From contig CAIZRK010000001.1 in assembly GCA_903935355.1 (NCBI GenBank), forward strand, positions 1 through 47,217: a DNA stretch of 47,217 nucleotides. Reading direction: 5' to 3'. The stretch comes from an uncultured beta proteobacterium. Its GTDB lineage: Bacteria; Pseudomonadota; Gammaproteobacteria; Burkholderiales; Burkholderiaceae. Positions 1-8,770 of the stretch are shown here, piece after piece. The notes under the pieces are model-generated. The model had not been told where the DNA came from, ran no database searches, and worked only from the letters and a program-made list of their open reading frames with translations. Position numbers and translations under genes: made by a program. Positions within the stretch are counted from its first letter, which is position 1, and each line of letters starts with the position of its first letter.

Positions 1-376
1 CCTGACCATCGGGATAAGATTTTAGGGTCAGTACAGTGTGGGCAAGTTCAACCCGCAATGGATTTTTATTGGAGAGGCCTTGATCCAATACAAAGCGAAC
101 AAAACAGCGTGAACCATTTCCGCATTGCTCTACTTCACCACCGTCCGCATTAAAAATCCGATAGCGAAAATCAGCATCAGGGCGAGTCGCTTTTTCAACT
201 AGCAAAATTTGATCGGCACCAATACCAAATTGACGGTGAGCCAATTTTTTCCATTGCTCACTAGTAATATTAGTGAGGTCTTGATCAATACCATTAATCA
301 CAATGAAATCATTGCCAGCACCATGCATTTTAGTAAAGCGCAGTTTGCGTTTGGGGGTGCTTGAATTCGTGCTCAA
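1..376 (-). CDS. dapF: Diaminopimelate epimerase, 3' part outside the window
   Basis: Interconverts LL- and meso-diaminopimelate in the cytoplasm, for lysine and peptidoglycan synthesis. The first 125 residues are present. They carry the family N-terminal signature [13 protein letters not shown] and the CGNGSRCF block that holds the first catalytic cysteine. No ATG fits upstream: the nearby ATG frame stops after four codons. The likely start is therefore TTG at 376, giving a leader of about 10 residues before the usual family start (LRFTKMHG). The gene lies 28 bases after the stop of the lipid A acyltransferase gene, so it is probably the third gene of that operon. The C-terminal half with the second cysteine lies outside the window. 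Identity is secure; the start is less so. Confidence 0.93.
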   Translation of the reverse strand, partial: MSTNSSTPKRKLRFTKMHGAGNDFIVINGIDQDLTNITSEQWKKLAHRQFGIGADQILLVEKATRPDADFRYRIFNADGGEVEQCGNGSRCFVRFVLDQGLSNKNPLRVELAHTVLTLKSYPDGQ

Positions 377-404
377 AAGATTTCCATTTAGAAATAAGGC
401 AATT

Positions 405-1304
405 TTATGTGTACAAGCTGGGCTCACCAGGAGGGCGATGTTTAAAACGCTTGTGTACCCAATAGTACTCTGCCGGTCTTTCTCTAACAAGTTCCTCAAT
501 ACATTGGTTTAAGCGTGCCGTATCCATTTCAACATCATCACTAGGGAAGTTGGGAAGTGGCGCACTGATCTTACAGGTGTAGCCTTTACGATCTTTGTTT
601 AATGTAGTGGTCATAAAACAGACTTCAGCACCGCTGAGTTTGGCCAGGCGAGAGACAGAAGTGATGGTATTGGCCTGGATGCCAAAGAAGGGCACAAATA
701 CCGAATCTCGTGGGTCAAGGTCAATATCAGGAGCAATAATTGCGGCATTTCCATTTTTAACTTCCCGAATAAGATCGCGCAATCTACTTTGCCTTTCTAT
801 CGATTTACCACCAAAGCGATTGCGCCACTCAATCATCTTCTGATTGAGATAGGGGTTTTTCATATTCTGATACAAGCCCGCACCACGTGGCCAGTCATGC
901 TGATTTGCTAAGACAGAAAGCGCCATGAAGCCACCTTCAAGCCCTACAAAATGAGGGTTGATTAATAAGCGTGGTTTTCGGTCGCCTAAAGTAATGGCGG
1001 AGTTAATGGTGACCATATCGGTTATTTGTTTGCCACTTCCTAGCCAAATACGACTGCGCTCTATTACACTGCGTCCAAATAACTTCCAGTGCTCTATTGC
1101 TAAGTGATTGATTTCATCATCATTTAGGTTTGGAAAGCACAAACGAAGATTGGTTTTAACAACCCTTGCGCGTTCATTGAGAGTATGGGCGGCAAGCCAG
1201 CCTAGACCGTATCCAATAAAGATCGTGATTGCATAAGGCAAAAAGGCAAAAAGGCGCAGAAGATTAAGCGCTAAAAAATTAAAAATGTTATGTAACCAGA
1301 TCAT
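405..1304 (-). CDS. Lipid A biosynthesis acyltransferase (LpxL/HtrB family), copy 1
   Basis: Inner-membrane acyltransferase expected to add a secondary acyl chain to a Kdo-lipid A precursor. It has 299 residues, the usual family length. A hydrophobic N-terminal anchor at about residues 8-38 is followed by the NLRLCFPNL block and the catalytic H-x4-E motif HFVGLE (H118, E123). The downstream blocks [16 protein letters not shown] and YYWVHKRFK are also typical. It is the second gene of a minus-strand cluster, 33 bases after another member of the same family and 28 bases before dapF. The two paralogues probably act at different acyl positions or with different chain lengths. Sequence reading alone cannot tell LpxL from LpxM or LpxP, so no symbol is given. 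Confidence 0.9.
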   Translation of the reverse strand: MIWLHNIFNFLALNLLRLFAFLPYAITIFIGYGLGWLAAHTLNERARVVKTNLRLCFPNLNDDEINHLAIEHWKLFGRSVIERSRIWLGSGKQITDMVTINSAITLGDRKPRLLINPHFVGLEGGFMALSVLANQHDWPRGAGLYQNMKNPYLNQKMIEWRNRFGGKSIERQSRLRDLIREVKNGNAAIIAPDIDLDPRDSVFVPFFGIQANTITSVSRLAKLSGAEVCFMTTTLNKDRKGYTCKISAPLPNFPSDDVEMDTARLNQCIEELVRERPAEYYWVHKRFKHRPPGEPSLYT

Positions 1305-1337
1305 CTCAAATGAAATATCAATTGATTAATTAACTAT

Positions 1338-2240
1338 TTATTCCTGAGGCGGCAACTCTGCACCAGTCGGGTGCTTATAGCGGTTATAAGCCCATAGAAA
1401 TTGCTCTGGCGCACGTAAGATAGCGTTTTCAATGGCTAAATTTAATTCCTGCGCAGCAATCTGGGGGTCTTGAGAAAAAGGCTCGATCCGCTTGGCTTGC
1501 ATCAGCCATCCAGTGCCCCATTTTTTTCGTGTTGCAGTAAACATGACAACAGGTGTTTGATGGCGATTAGCAAGGCGACCAGGTAATGTGGTGGTATAGG
1601 CAAGGCGCCCAAAGAAGGGCGACCAAATACCCTCTCCACCGCTAGGTACCTGATCTGGAAGAATGCCAATAGCCTCTCCGCGAGTCAGCGCCCGAGTCAT
1701 TTGTCGAACCCCATGTAAATTGGTCGGGACAAAATGCAAATTGGGGTAGTTTCGACCAGACTCAACAATCTCATTGAGCCATTCTTGCCTAGCTGGACGG
1801 TACAAAATCGTGGCTGGGTAATGCCGCGCGATTATCCGTGGAATGACCTCAAAACAGCCGATATGGGGGGTAAGCATCAGCATGCCATGTCCCTCATTAA
1901 AGGCAGATACCACCGTATCGAAATTTAGCACTTCTACTAAATCAAGGGCTTTTTTAGGGTTTTTCCAGGCCCACAAGCTATCAGCAAAAAGCATTCCTGA
2001 GCCTGCGGCAGCAGACCATAGCTTGACTGGAAGCTGTTCCTTGGCCATAACGGCTAGGTAGTGAGCTTTAAAGAGCTTTCGGTAATGACTAGAAACAAGA
2101 AAGGCGAATACCCCTAAAAAAGCGCCGATAGCTTGCGCAGCAGCAAGGGGTAATGCCCCAATGCCGTTAAATAGAAACTTTAGAAATAAGCTTTGCACAG
2201 TGTAATGATATTCAATGCTGGCAATAGAACCAAATTTCAT
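1338..2240 (-). CDS. Lipid A biosynthesis acyltransferase (LpxL/LpxM family), copy 2
   Basis: Second secondary-acyltransferase homologue, 300 residues, first gene of the lpxL-lpxL-dapF run. It has an N-terminal hydrophobic stretch (about residues 18-50), the catalytic H-x4-E motif HIGCFE (H126, E131), the block PDQVPSGGEGIWSPFFG, and a C-terminal FLWAYNRYKHP motif. It is clearly related to its neighbour but well diverged, which argues for separate substrates rather than a recent duplication. It is transcribed divergently from metK, with 161 bases between the two start codons; its promoter must lie in that gap. Family assignment is firm; the position acylated cannot be read from sequence. Confidence 0.9.
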   Translation of the reverse strand: MKFGSIASIEYHYTVQSLFLKFLFNGIGALPLAAAQAIGAFLGVFAFLVSSHYRKLFKAHYLAVMAKEQLPVKLWSAAAGSGMLFADSLWAWKNPKKALDLVEVLNFDTVVSAFNEGHGMLMLTPHIGCFEVIPRIIARHYPATILYRPARQEWLNEIVESGRNYPNLHFVPTNLHGVRQMTRALTRGEAIGILPDQVPSGGEGIWSPFFGRLAYTTTLPGRLANRHQTPVVMFTATRKKWGTGWLMQAKRIEPFSQDPQIAAQELNLAIENAILRAPEQFLWAYNRYKHPTGAELPPQE

Positions 2241-2247
2241 GTGCCAC

Positions 2248-2277
2248 TTGAAGAAATACCCATTTTTGGGATAGAAT
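2248..2277 (+). promoter_or_regulatory. Candidate sigma-70 promoter of metK
   Basis: TTGAAG at 2248-2253 and TAGAAT at 2272-2277 are separated by 18 bases and lie upstream of metK. Transcription would start near 2284, giving a leader of about 118 bases. This is a consensus-based call from sequence alone. Confidence 0.5.
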
Positions 2278-2296
2278 TACCAAATCGCTGAGTTAA

Positions 2297-2367
2297 GACA
2301 ACTTGCAGGGCGATTCATAAATTCTGCTAAAGCGTCGCCGTTGTGATTCCTGGCACGTCGAGTTGTC
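2297..2367 (+). promoter_or_regulatory. Structured 5' leader of metK (candidate cis-regulatory RNA)
   Basis: Within the predicted metK leader, 2297-2305 can pair with 2359-2367 (nine pairs including one U-G). Inside this, CAG at 2306-2308 can pair with CTG at 2350-2352, and GGCGA at 2309-2313 with TCGCC at 2335-2339. That makes one long interrupted hairpin. It does not fit the SAM riboswitch consensus sequences I know. The ribosome binding site AGGA (2391-2394) lies downstream and is not obviously covered by the hairpin. A regulatory role is inferred from position only. Confidence 0.35.
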
Positions 2368-2401
2368 CCAAAGATCGTGTTAATTTTAAAAGGAATATGC
2401 A

Positions 2402-3568
2402 ATGGCAAATGATTACTTCTTTACCTCAGAATCCGTTTCTGAAGGTCACCCCGATAAAGTTTCAGATCAGATTTCTGATGCTATCTTGGATGCCATTTTG
2501 GCTCAAGATCCAACAGCACGTGTTGCCGCAGAAACTTTGTGCAATACCGGCTTGGTTGTACTTGCTGGCGAGATCACTACGAATGCAAATGTAGACTACA
2601 TCCAAGTAGCTCGCAACACTTTACGTGAAATTGGTTACGACAACACCGACTACGGAATTGATTACAAAGGCTGCGCGGTATTGGTTGCCTATGACAAGCA
2701 AAGTCCCGATATTGCTCAAGGGGTTGATAAAGCCCATGACGATGGTCTAGATCAAGGCGCGGGAGACCAAGGCTTGATGTTTGGTTACGCTTGTGACGAG
2801 ACTAATGAGCTCATGCCTTTACCCATTCATTTATCGCACCGCTTGGTAGAGCGTCAATCCCAGTTGCGCCGTGATGGCCGTTTAACCTGGTTGCGACCTG
2901 ATGCAAAGTCCCAAGTTACCTTGCGTTATGTCGATGGCAGGCCTGACTCTATCGATACTGTTGTTCTCTCGACTCAGCACGATGAAGAAATTTCTCTTGA
3001 TAAATTGCGTGAAGCTGTCATTGAAGAGATCATCAAGCCAGTATTACCAAAGCATTTGATCAAAGGTGCGATTAACTTCTTAGTAAACCCAACCGGTCGA
3101 TTTGTTATTGGCGGTCCACAAGGCGATTGCGGTTTAACTGGGCGCAAAATTATTGTAGATACCTATGGTGGCGCAGCCCCCCATGGCGGTGGCGCTTTTT
3201 CCGGAAAAGATCCCTCAAAAGTAGACCGCTCTGCAGCATATGCAGGACGTTATGTGGCCAAGAATATTGTGGCTGCTGGATTAGCATCCAAGTGCCTCAT
3301 TCAGATATCTTATGCGATTGGGGTAGCGAAACCCACTTCTGTGATGGTTAGTACATTTGGAACAGGCAAGATCTCAGATGAAAAGATTGCACAACTAGTA
3401 TCCGAGCACTTTGATTTGCGTCCAAAAGGTATCGTCAAGATGCTCAACCTCTTACGGCCCATTTATCGTAAAACCGCTGCTTATGGCCACTTTGGTCGCG
3501 AAGAGCCAGAATTTACTTGGGAACAGTGTGACAAGGCGCCTGCATTACGGGCAGCAGCAGGGTTGTAA
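2402..3568 (+). CDS. metK: S-adenosylmethionine synthetase
   Basis: Makes S-adenosylmethionine from methionine and ATP in the cytoplasm. The 388 residues match the family length. Diagnostic blocks are the N-terminal [20 protein letters not shown], the ATP-loop hexapeptide GAGDQG near residue 120, and [19 protein letters not shown] near residue 265. The ATG is preceded by AGGA with a 7-base spacer. It opens the plus-strand methyl-cycle run metK-ahcY-metF. Its leader is long and can fold (see the entry for 2297-2367), so control at RNA level is possible. Nothing unusual in the protein. Confidence 0.98.
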   Translation: MANDYFFTSESVSEGHPDKVSDQISDAILDAILAQDPTARVAAETLCNTGLVVLAGEITTNANVDYIQVARNTLREIGYDNTDYGIDYKGCAVLVAYDKQSPDIAQGVDKAHDDGLDQGAGDQGLMFGYACDETNELMPLPIHLSHRLVERQSQLRRDGRLTWLRPDAKSQVTLRYVDGRPDSIDTVVLSTQHDEEISLDKLREAVIEEIIKPVLPKHLIKGAINFLVNPTGRFVIGGPQGDCGLTGRKIIVDTYGGAAPHGGGAFSGKDPSKVDRSAAYAGRYVAKNIVAAGLASKCLIQISYAIGVAKPTSVMVSTFGTGKISDEKIAQLVSEHFDLRPKGIVKMLNLLRPIYRKTAAYGHFGREEPEFTWEQCDKAPALRAAAGL

Positions 3569-3595
3569 TCAGTAATTAGAGGTACTAAAGCCAAA

Positions 3596-3625
3596 TATGT
3601 AGTAATTGTTTACAATTACTACATA
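3596..3625. promoter_or_regulatory. Perfect 14-bp inverted repeat between metK and ahcY (candidate operator)
   Basis: The arms TATGTAGTAATTGT (3596-3609) and ACAATTACTACATA (3612-3625) are perfect complements around a TT centre. The element sits just upstream of the SAH riboswitch. No T-run follows, so it is a poor intrinsic terminator. Length and symmetry suit a dimeric regulator. ArsR-family SahR proteins control ahcY in other proteobacteria, but I cannot match this sequence to a known site. Confidence 0.45.
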
Positions 3626-3726
3626 CCTTCAAGGAGCGTTGCAAGGAATGTTGAGAACCAGCATTTCCCCAGGCTTGAAGGGAGTGGACTCCTAAACGGA
3701 GTTTGCTAATTGCAACTGCGCTCGCT
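3626..3726 (+). promoter_or_regulatory. S-adenosylhomocysteine (SAH) riboswitch aptamer upstream of ahcY
   Basis: The sequence and position fit the SAH riboswitch family, known upstream of ahcY in betaproteobacteria. CTTCAAG (3627-3633) pairs with CTTGAAG (3674-3680). GAGCG-TTGC (3634-3642) pairs with GCAA (3712-3715) and CGCTC (3719-3723). The conserved CCCCAGGCT segment lies at 3667-3675, and a variable hairpin ACTCC/GGAGT lies at 3688-3702. In the known family SAH binding turns expression on, which lets the cell raise SAH hydrolase when its inhibitory substrate builds up. Confidence 0.9.
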
Positions 3727-3786
3727 AACCCATGATTCAATGGCTAGCGAGTTTCTACTCCAGCATTGGATCGTATTTAGCTGGAG
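3719..3786 (+). promoter_or_regulatory. Expression platform of the ahcY SAH riboswitch (ribosome-site sequestering hairpins)
   Basis: Three mutually exclusive pairings are visible. (1) CTCGCTA (3721-3727) with TAGCGAG (3745-3751) competes with the aptamer closing helix. (2) CTCCAGC (3758-3764) with GCTGGAG (3780-3786) buries the ribosome site GGAG (3783-3786). (3) GCT and GAGT (3743-3745, 3749-3752) with ACTC and AGC (3757-3760, 3762-3764) would break (2). Ligand binding traps CTCGC in the aptamer, frees the 3743-3752 strand to form (3), and exposes the ribosome site. The pairings are seen directly; the mechanism is inferred. Confidence 0.6.
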
Positions 3787-3791
3787 CAGTC

Positions 3792-5237
3792 ATGACTATC
3801 GTTTTTGATTTAAACCATTTTGTTGCAACGCGTTGCGCAATTGCAGATATCTCTTTATCTGAATTTGGCCGTAAAGAAATCGCGATTGCCGAAACTGAAA
3901 TGCCGGGCCTCATTGCAATTCGTGATGAATTTGCTGCGCAACAACCATTGCGTGGTGCACGTATTACAGGTTCTTTGCATATGACGATTCAGACGGCAGT
4001 TCTGATCGAGACGCTCGAAGCTCTAGGTGCAGAAGTACAATGGGCCTCTTGCAACATCTTCTCAACTCAAGATCATGCGGCTGCGGCAATCGCTGCTAAC
4101 GGTACACCCGTATTTGCAATTAAAGGCGAAACTCTTGAGCAGTATTGGGATTTCACCCACCGTATTTTCGAGTGGGCTGATGGCGGCTATACCAATATGA
4201 TTTTGGATGATGGCGGTGATGCCACTTTGTTATTGCACTTGGGTGCTCGTGCGGAAAAAGATCAAGCGTGCTTGAATCATCCAACTAGCGAAGAAGAAAC
4301 CATTTTGTTTGCAGCCATTCAAAATAAATTAGAGCAAGATCCTACTTGGTATTCCACACGCTTAGAAAAAGTAAAAGGCGTTACTGAGGAAACCACAACT
4401 GGTGTACATCGTTTATATCAAATGTTTGCCAAGGGCGACTTAAAGTTTCCAGCAATCAATGTGAACGATTCAGTGACTAAGAGCAAGTTCGATAACCTCT
4501 ATGGCTGCCGCGAGTCTTTGGTTGATGCGATCAAGCGTGCTACCGATGTGATGGTGGCTGGTAAGGTTGCAGTAGTTTGTGGCTATGGTGATGTAGGTAA
4601 GGGTTCTGCACAAGCATTGCGCGCCTTGTCAGCACAAGTATGGGTCACTGAAGTAGACCCAATCTGCGCTTTGCAAGCTGCAATGGAAGGTTATCGTGTT
4701 GTGACAATGGATTATGCGGCTGATAAGGCTGATATCTTTGTTTCAGCAACTGGTAACTACCATGTGATTACCCACGACCATATGGCAAAAATGAAAAATC
4801 AAGCCATTGTCTGTAATATTGGCCACTTCGATAACGAAATTGATGTTGCTGGAATCGAGAAGTATCAATGGGAAGAAATTAAGCCCCAAGTAGATCATGT
4901 AATTTTTCCAGCAGCTAATGGCTTGCCTGAGAAACGCATTATCATTTTGGCAAAAGGACGTTTGGTTAACTTAGGTTGTGGTACTGGCCACCCTTCCTAC
5001 GTCATGAGCTCCTCTTTTGCAAATCAAGTGATTGCGCAAATTGAGTTGTGGGGCGCGGTTGGTACAACTAAATACCCCATCGGTGTATATACCTTACCCA
5101 AGCATTTAGATGAAAAAGTGGCTCGCTTACAACTCAAGACACTTAATGCACAGTTGACTGTATTGTCTGATCAACAAGCATCTTATATTGGCATCATGAA
5201 GGAAGGCCCTTATAAGGCTGACCATTATCGCTATTAA
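3792..5237 (+). CDS. ahcY: Adenosylhomocysteinase (S-adenosyl-L-homocysteine hydrolase)
   Basis: NAD-dependent cytoplasmic enzyme that splits SAH into homocysteine and adenosine and so relieves product inhibition of methyltransferases. Clear blocks are [20 protein letters not shown] near the N-terminus, [15 protein letters not shown], the NAD loop [12 protein letters not shown], and the terminal KADHYRY. The chosen ATG at 3792 gives 481 residues and has GGAG at 3783-3786 five bases upstream. An in-frame ATG at 3732 would add 20 residues but has no ribosome site and lies inside the riboswitch expression platform, so it is rejected. The SAH riboswitch upstream links expression to the enzyme's own substrate. 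metF follows after about 37 bases. Confidence 0.97.
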   Translation: MTIVFDLNHFVATRCAIADISLSEFGRKEIAIAETEMPGLIAIRDEFAAQQPLRGARITGSLHMTIQTAVLIETLEALGAEVQWASCNIFSTQDHAAAAIAANGTPVFAIKGETLEQYWDFTHRIFEWADGGYTNMILDDGGDATLLLHLGARAEKDQACLNHPTSEEETILFAAIQNKLEQDPTWYSTRLEKVKGVTEETTTGVHRLYQMFAKGDLKFPAINVNDSVTKSKFDNLYGCRESLVDAIKRATDVMVAGKVAVVCGYGDVGKGSAQALRALSAQVWVTEVDPICALQAAMEGYRVVTMDYAADKADIFVSATGNYHVITHDHMAKMKNQAIVCNIGHFDNEIDVAGIEKYQWEEIKPQVDHVIFPAANGLPEKRIIILAKGRLVNLGCGTGHPSYVMSSSFANQVIAQIELWGAVGTTKYPIGVYTLPKHLDEKVARLQLKTLNAQLTVLSDQQASYIGIMKEGPYKADHYRY

Positions 5238-5274
5238 TCTGCTGTATCGTTAATTGATAAATAGGCCCAAGATC

Positions 5275-6111
5275 ATGGAATTAAGCGTCGAATTCTTCCC
5301 TCCTAAAACAACTGAAGGTGAGAACAAGCTGCATCTGGTACGTGAGCGTTTGAGTGAAATGCTCAAACCTGCTTTTTATTCTGTGACTTTTGGTGCCGGC
5401 GGCTCTACTCAATCAGGCACATTAAAAGTAGTGAGCGAGATTCACGCTGGCGGTGCTGTCGTTGCCCCACATTTATCTTGCGTTGGTAGCTCACGTGAAA
5501 GCGTGCGCGAGATGCTCAAGCAGTATCAAGCCTTAGGCATTAAACGCATTGTGGCATTACGTGGCGATCTACCTTCTGGTATGGGCCAGTATGGTGAATT
5601 CCATCATGCTAATGAATTAGTTGAATTTATTCGTAGTGAGACAGGCGATTGGTTTCATATAGATGTTGCCGCTTATCCAGAAACCCATCCTCAAGCAAAA
5701 TCCCCTGCAAGCGATATCGACTTCTTTGTGCAAAAAATGAAGGCAGGCGCTAACTCAGCCGTCACTCAGTATTTTTATAATAGCGACGCCTATTTCCGTT
5801 TTGTTGATGAGGCTTATGATTTGGGTGTTACTCAGCCAGTCATCGCGGGAATCATGCCGATTACCAATAGCAGTCAATTACTGCGCTTTTCTGATGCTTG
5901 CGGTGCAGAGATTCCTCGATGGATTCGTTTGCGCTTGCAATCCTACGCAGATGATATTGCCTCGATTCGTGCCTTTGGTGAGGAGGTTGTTACCGATCTT
6001 TGTGATCAGCTATTAACGGCTGGTGCTCCTGGCATTCACTTTTATTCGCTCAACCAAGCGGAAGCTGTCTTGGCAATTGCCGATAATCTCAATCTCACTA
6101 ATTCAGCTTAA
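5275..6111 (+). CDS. metF: 5,10-methylenetetrahydrofolate reductase
   Basis: FAD enzyme that reduces 5,10-methylene-THF to 5-methyl-THF, the methyl donor for the MetH pair at 27.6-31.4 kb. The 278 residues start with ELSVEFFPPKT, which holds the conserved catalytic glutamate of the EFFPP motif, followed by SVTFGAGGST and ALRGDLP. An upstream in-frame TTG at 5254 would add seven residues before this conserved start; the ATG at 5275 fits the family better, although the ribosome site is weak. It is probably cotranscribed with ahcY. Its 3' end overlaps the convergent cyclo-ligase gene by nine bases. Confidence 0.96.
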   Translation: MELSVEFFPPKTTEGENKLHLVRERLSEMLKPAFYSVTFGAGGSTQSGTLKVVSEIHAGGAVVAPHLSCVGSSRESVREMLKQYQALGIKRIVALRGDLPSGMGQYGEFHHANELVEFIRSETGDWFHIDVAAYPETHPQAKSPASDIDFFVQKMKAGANSAVTQYFYNSDAYFRFVDEAYDLGVTQPVIAGIMPITNSSQLLRFSDACGAEIPRWIRLRLQSYADDIASIRAFGEEVVTDLCDQLLTAGAPGIHFYSLNQAEAVLAIADNLNLTNSA

Positions 6112-6729
6112 GAGGCCTGATTCAGTCAGCATGGCATCTAAGGGCTCATCATGTGTTTGGGCTTGCCACTGAGCATCATCTAATTTTTGCCAACTAAATC
6201 CAATGCCTATGCACAGTAGGCTTGGATTAGCTTTTCTTAAATGAGTTAGGGTGCGGTCGAAATATCCACCACCATAACCTAGGCGCCAATAGTAAGGTTT
6301 ACCCCCTCCTTTAGATTCTGACCAGCCTACACAGGGAATTAAAATGCAGTCTGGAATTGCTTGAGGCCTGCGGGGATTATTGGGGTCTGGCTCCAGTACA
6401 CCATGTTGGCTTGGAATTAAGGTATCACCTGCTTGCCAAATGAAGAAGTCGAGATGTTTATCGGGGCGTGCAAATGGTAGGGCTAATTGACGATCTGCTA
6501 TTACCTTTGCCCAGGCCAGCAAAGTCGGCCGTAAATCCACCTCATCTTGAATCGGCCAATATAGGGCGATGGTTTGAAGTTTCCCCCGGGAGCTCTCCAA
6601 GAAGTGCTGGAGATGGGAGAGCAAAGCCTGATTAGACGGCTGATAGCCCGGTTCAGCGGCAAATTGCTTTCTTTGCGCTAATAAATCCTTGCGTAGAGTT
6701 TTTGGAGAATTGCCGTGCATATCATTCAT
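6103..6729 (-). CDS. 5-formyltetrahydrofolate cyclo-ligase (YgfA/MTHFS family)
   Basis: Converts 5-formyl-THF to 5,10-methenyl-THF with ATP, returning a folate storage form to the active pool. The 208 residues carry the N-terminal KTLRKDLLAQRKQ region, the central LALPFARPDKHLDFF segment, and the C-terminal signature GYGGGYFDRTL. It converges on metF with a nine-base overlap, a fitting folate neighbour. In many proteobacteria the 6S RNA gene lies next to this gene. Here only 52 bases separate it from the divergent lytic transglycosylase gene, so there is no room for 6S RNA. The start could be Met1 or Met4; Met1 is kept. Confidence 0.92.
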   Translation of the reverse strand: MNDMHGNSPKTLRKDLLAQRKQFAAEPGYQPSNQALLSHLQHFLESSRGKLQTIALYWPIQDEVDLRPTLLAWAKVIADRQLALPFARPDKHLDFFIWQAGDTLIPSQHGVLEPDPNNPRRPQAIPDCILIPCVGWSESKGGGKPYYWRLGYGGGYFDRTLTHLRKANPSLLCIGIGFSWQKLDDAQWQAQTHDEPLDAMLTESGLLS

Positions 6730-6781
6730 TATCAGGCGAAAATTAACAGATATAGTAATTTAGTAAAGATAAGGTGGGATA

Positions 6782-8746
6782 GTGAAAAAGAAGTTTGAGA
6801 TTCGGAAAAGCAAATACCAGTTATTGGGCGGGATTTTATTTTTAGCCCTTGGTATTACTGCGCCTAGTATTTCTGCTGAAAAGTTAAAAAAAACAAATTT
6901 GCCCAAGTCATATGCCAGTAAGGCACCTCCAACAGAAATTACAGATAGTGATCGCACGTTTATCGAGTTGCGCGAGGCAGCTAAAAAGAATGATGTATTT
7001 CGTACCCAGCAACTCGCTGCTAGCTTGCCAAATTACCCCTATGATGACTATGTAGCCTATTTTCGGATCAAGCCTCAGTTATTTGATAGCGCTGGTGGAG
7101 TGCGGGCAGATTCGAGTGCGGACTCACAAGTCATGGGATTTTTAAACCAATACCAAGGTACCGCACTTTCTGATCGGATGCGTAATGATTGGTTGTTGGT
7201 ACTAGGTAAACGTAAAGATTGGGCTCGATTTGATGCGGAATATCCCAAATTTGTATTAGATGACGATACTCAGGTCAAGTGCTATGCACTGCAATCTAAA
7301 CTTGCCCAGGGTGAAAATCCAACTAAGGTTGGTATGGATGCCCGCGCGGTATTGCTTGATCCACGCTATTTTGGGCTGGCTTGCCAAGAATTAGTGCCGG
7401 CAATAGTTGCTGCCGAAGGCATGACTCCTAGTGAAGCAAAAGCCATAGGACGTGCCGCTAGCGAAATGGGGTTTGACACCATGTCTCGCCGTTTAGGTGG
7501 CGATGATCCAGTTGCTGAGATAGTGAGGGCTGCCAAAGCAGATCCAGCGAAAGCGTATAGAGATTTTTTACAGAACGCATCACGCTATAGCAAGGAGAAC
7601 CAAGCGGTGGCTTGGGGGGTGATTGGTCAATTTTTAGCAAAGAAATTAGACGCCAATGCGGATGACGCTTATCGGCTACAACAAGATTTGGGTTACAACG
7701 AACTTCTTTCAACCGAGGGCCAAGAATGGAAAGTGCGCGCAGGCTTACGTGCAAAAGATTGGACGCTAGTTAAAAATGCCATTGAAGGCATGAGCCCTGC
7801 TATTCGTACTAAAGACCCTGCTTGGACGTACTGGTACGGCCGGGCATTAAAAGTAGATGGGCAAAATGAAAAAGCCCGAGAAAGCTTTGAGCTGATTGCT
7901 GATCAATACAACTTTTATGGTCAGTTAGCTCGCGAAGAATTGGGTAAATCAAATCATGCCCCCGCTAAAACCAAGGTAACAGAGCAAGAAATTGATGTGA
8001 TGGCTAACCGCAAGGGCTTTATTCGGGGGGAGCATCTATATGCTATGAACTTACGCTTTGAAGGAAATCGTGAGTGGAATTGGGAATTGCGTAATATGAC
8101 TGATAAACAGCTGCTTGCGGCAGCTGAATATGCCAAGCGGATTGCTTTATATGACCGCGTTGTGAATACGGCAGACCGCACAAAACAAGAACATGATTTT
8201 AGCTTGCGGTATCCCACGCCCTATCGTGACGAGTTATCGCCTATTGCAAAACAAATTGATTTGAACTTAGCTTGGGCTTATGGTTTGATTCGGCAAGAAT
8301 CGCGCTTCATCATTAATGCCTCGTCATCAGTTGGTGCTTCGGGGTTAATGCAGGTGATGCCCAATACGGCTAAGTATGTGGCTAAGAAAATTGGCATGAG
8401 CTCTTATACAAGCGATAAATTAAGTGATACTAATACCAATCTGACATTGGGTAGTAATTATCTTAATATGGTCTTGATTGATTTAGATGGCTCATGGGTC
8501 TTAGCGTCCGCAGCTTATAACGCTGGCCCATCACGCTCGAAAGCATGGCGTGAAAAACTTACCAGCCCAACTGAGGGTGCGATCTTTGCTGAAACTATTC
8601 CATTCAATGAAACACGCACCTACGTGAAAAACGTGCTTGCTAATGCGACATATTATTCATCAGTGATGAGCGGTCAAGTGCAATCATTAAAACAGCGTCT
8701 AGGCGTGATTACGCCCAAAGCAGCTAATCAATCGGAATTACCTTAA
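6782..8746 (+). CDS. Soluble-type lytic murein transglycosylase (Slt70-like)
   Basis: Periplasmic enzyme that cleaves the MurNAc-GlcNAc bond of peptidoglycan and forms the 1,6-anhydro product. The 654 residues begin with GTG (6782). They show a basic N-terminus and a signal peptide hydrophobic core at about 13-30, with likely cleavage after SISA (about residue 32). A long alpha-helical superhelix domain follows, then the C-terminal SLT domain with IRQESRF (catalytic E506), GLMQVMP and the AAYNAGP motif. It is the first gene of a plus-strand run with the NDUFA9-like gene and cca, and it is divergent from the cyclo-ligase gene. Confidence 0.93.
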   Translation: MKKKFEIRKSKYQLLGGILFLALGITAPSISAEKLKKTNLPKSYASKAPPTEITDSDRTFIELREAAKKNDVFRTQQLAASLPNYPYDDYVAYFRIKPQLFDSAGGVRADSSADSQVMGFLNQYQGTALSDRMRNDWLLVLGKRKDWARFDAEYPKFVLDDDTQVKCYALQSKLAQGENPTKVGMDARAVLLDPRYFGLACQELVPAIVAAEGMTPSEAKAIGRAASEMGFDTMSRRLGGDDPVAEIVRAAKADPAKAYRDFLQNASRYSKENQAVAWGVIGQFLAKKLDANADDAYRLQQDLGYNELLSTEGQEWKVRAGLRAKDWTLVKNAIEGMSPAIRTKDPAWTYWYGRALKVDGQNEKARESFELIADQYNFYGQLAREELGKSNHAPAKTKVTEQEIDVMANRKGFIRGEHLYAMNLRFEGNREWNWELRNMTDKQLLAAAEYAKRIALYDRVVNTADRTKQEHDFSLRYPTPYRDELSPIAKQIDLNLAWAYGLIRQESRFIINASSSVGASGLMQVMPNTAKYVAKKIGMSSYTSDKLSDTNTNLTLGSNYLNMVLIDLDGSWVLASAAYNAGPSRSKAWREKLTSPTEGAIFAETIPFNETRTYVKNVLANATYYSSVMSGQVQSLKQRLGVITPKAANQSELP

Positions 8747-8770
8747 CCTTGAAATCAGTATCGGATCCTC

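Noticed and set aside
3596..3625. Intrinsic terminator for metK
   Set aside because: The dyad is A/T-rich and is followed by ACCTTC rather than a T-run, so it is kept as a candidate operator instead.
3732..3791. In-frame upstream ATG that would lengthen AhcY by 20 residues
   Set aside because: No ribosome site; it lies inside the riboswitch platform helices, and the ATG at 3792 has GGAG at the right distance and matches the family N-terminus.
6730..6781. 6S RNA gene expected next to the 5-formyl-THF cyclo-ligase gene
   Set aside because: Only 52 bases lie between the cyclo-ligase and transglycosylase starts, far too short for a 6S RNA of about 180 bases, and nothing like its closing helix is seen.
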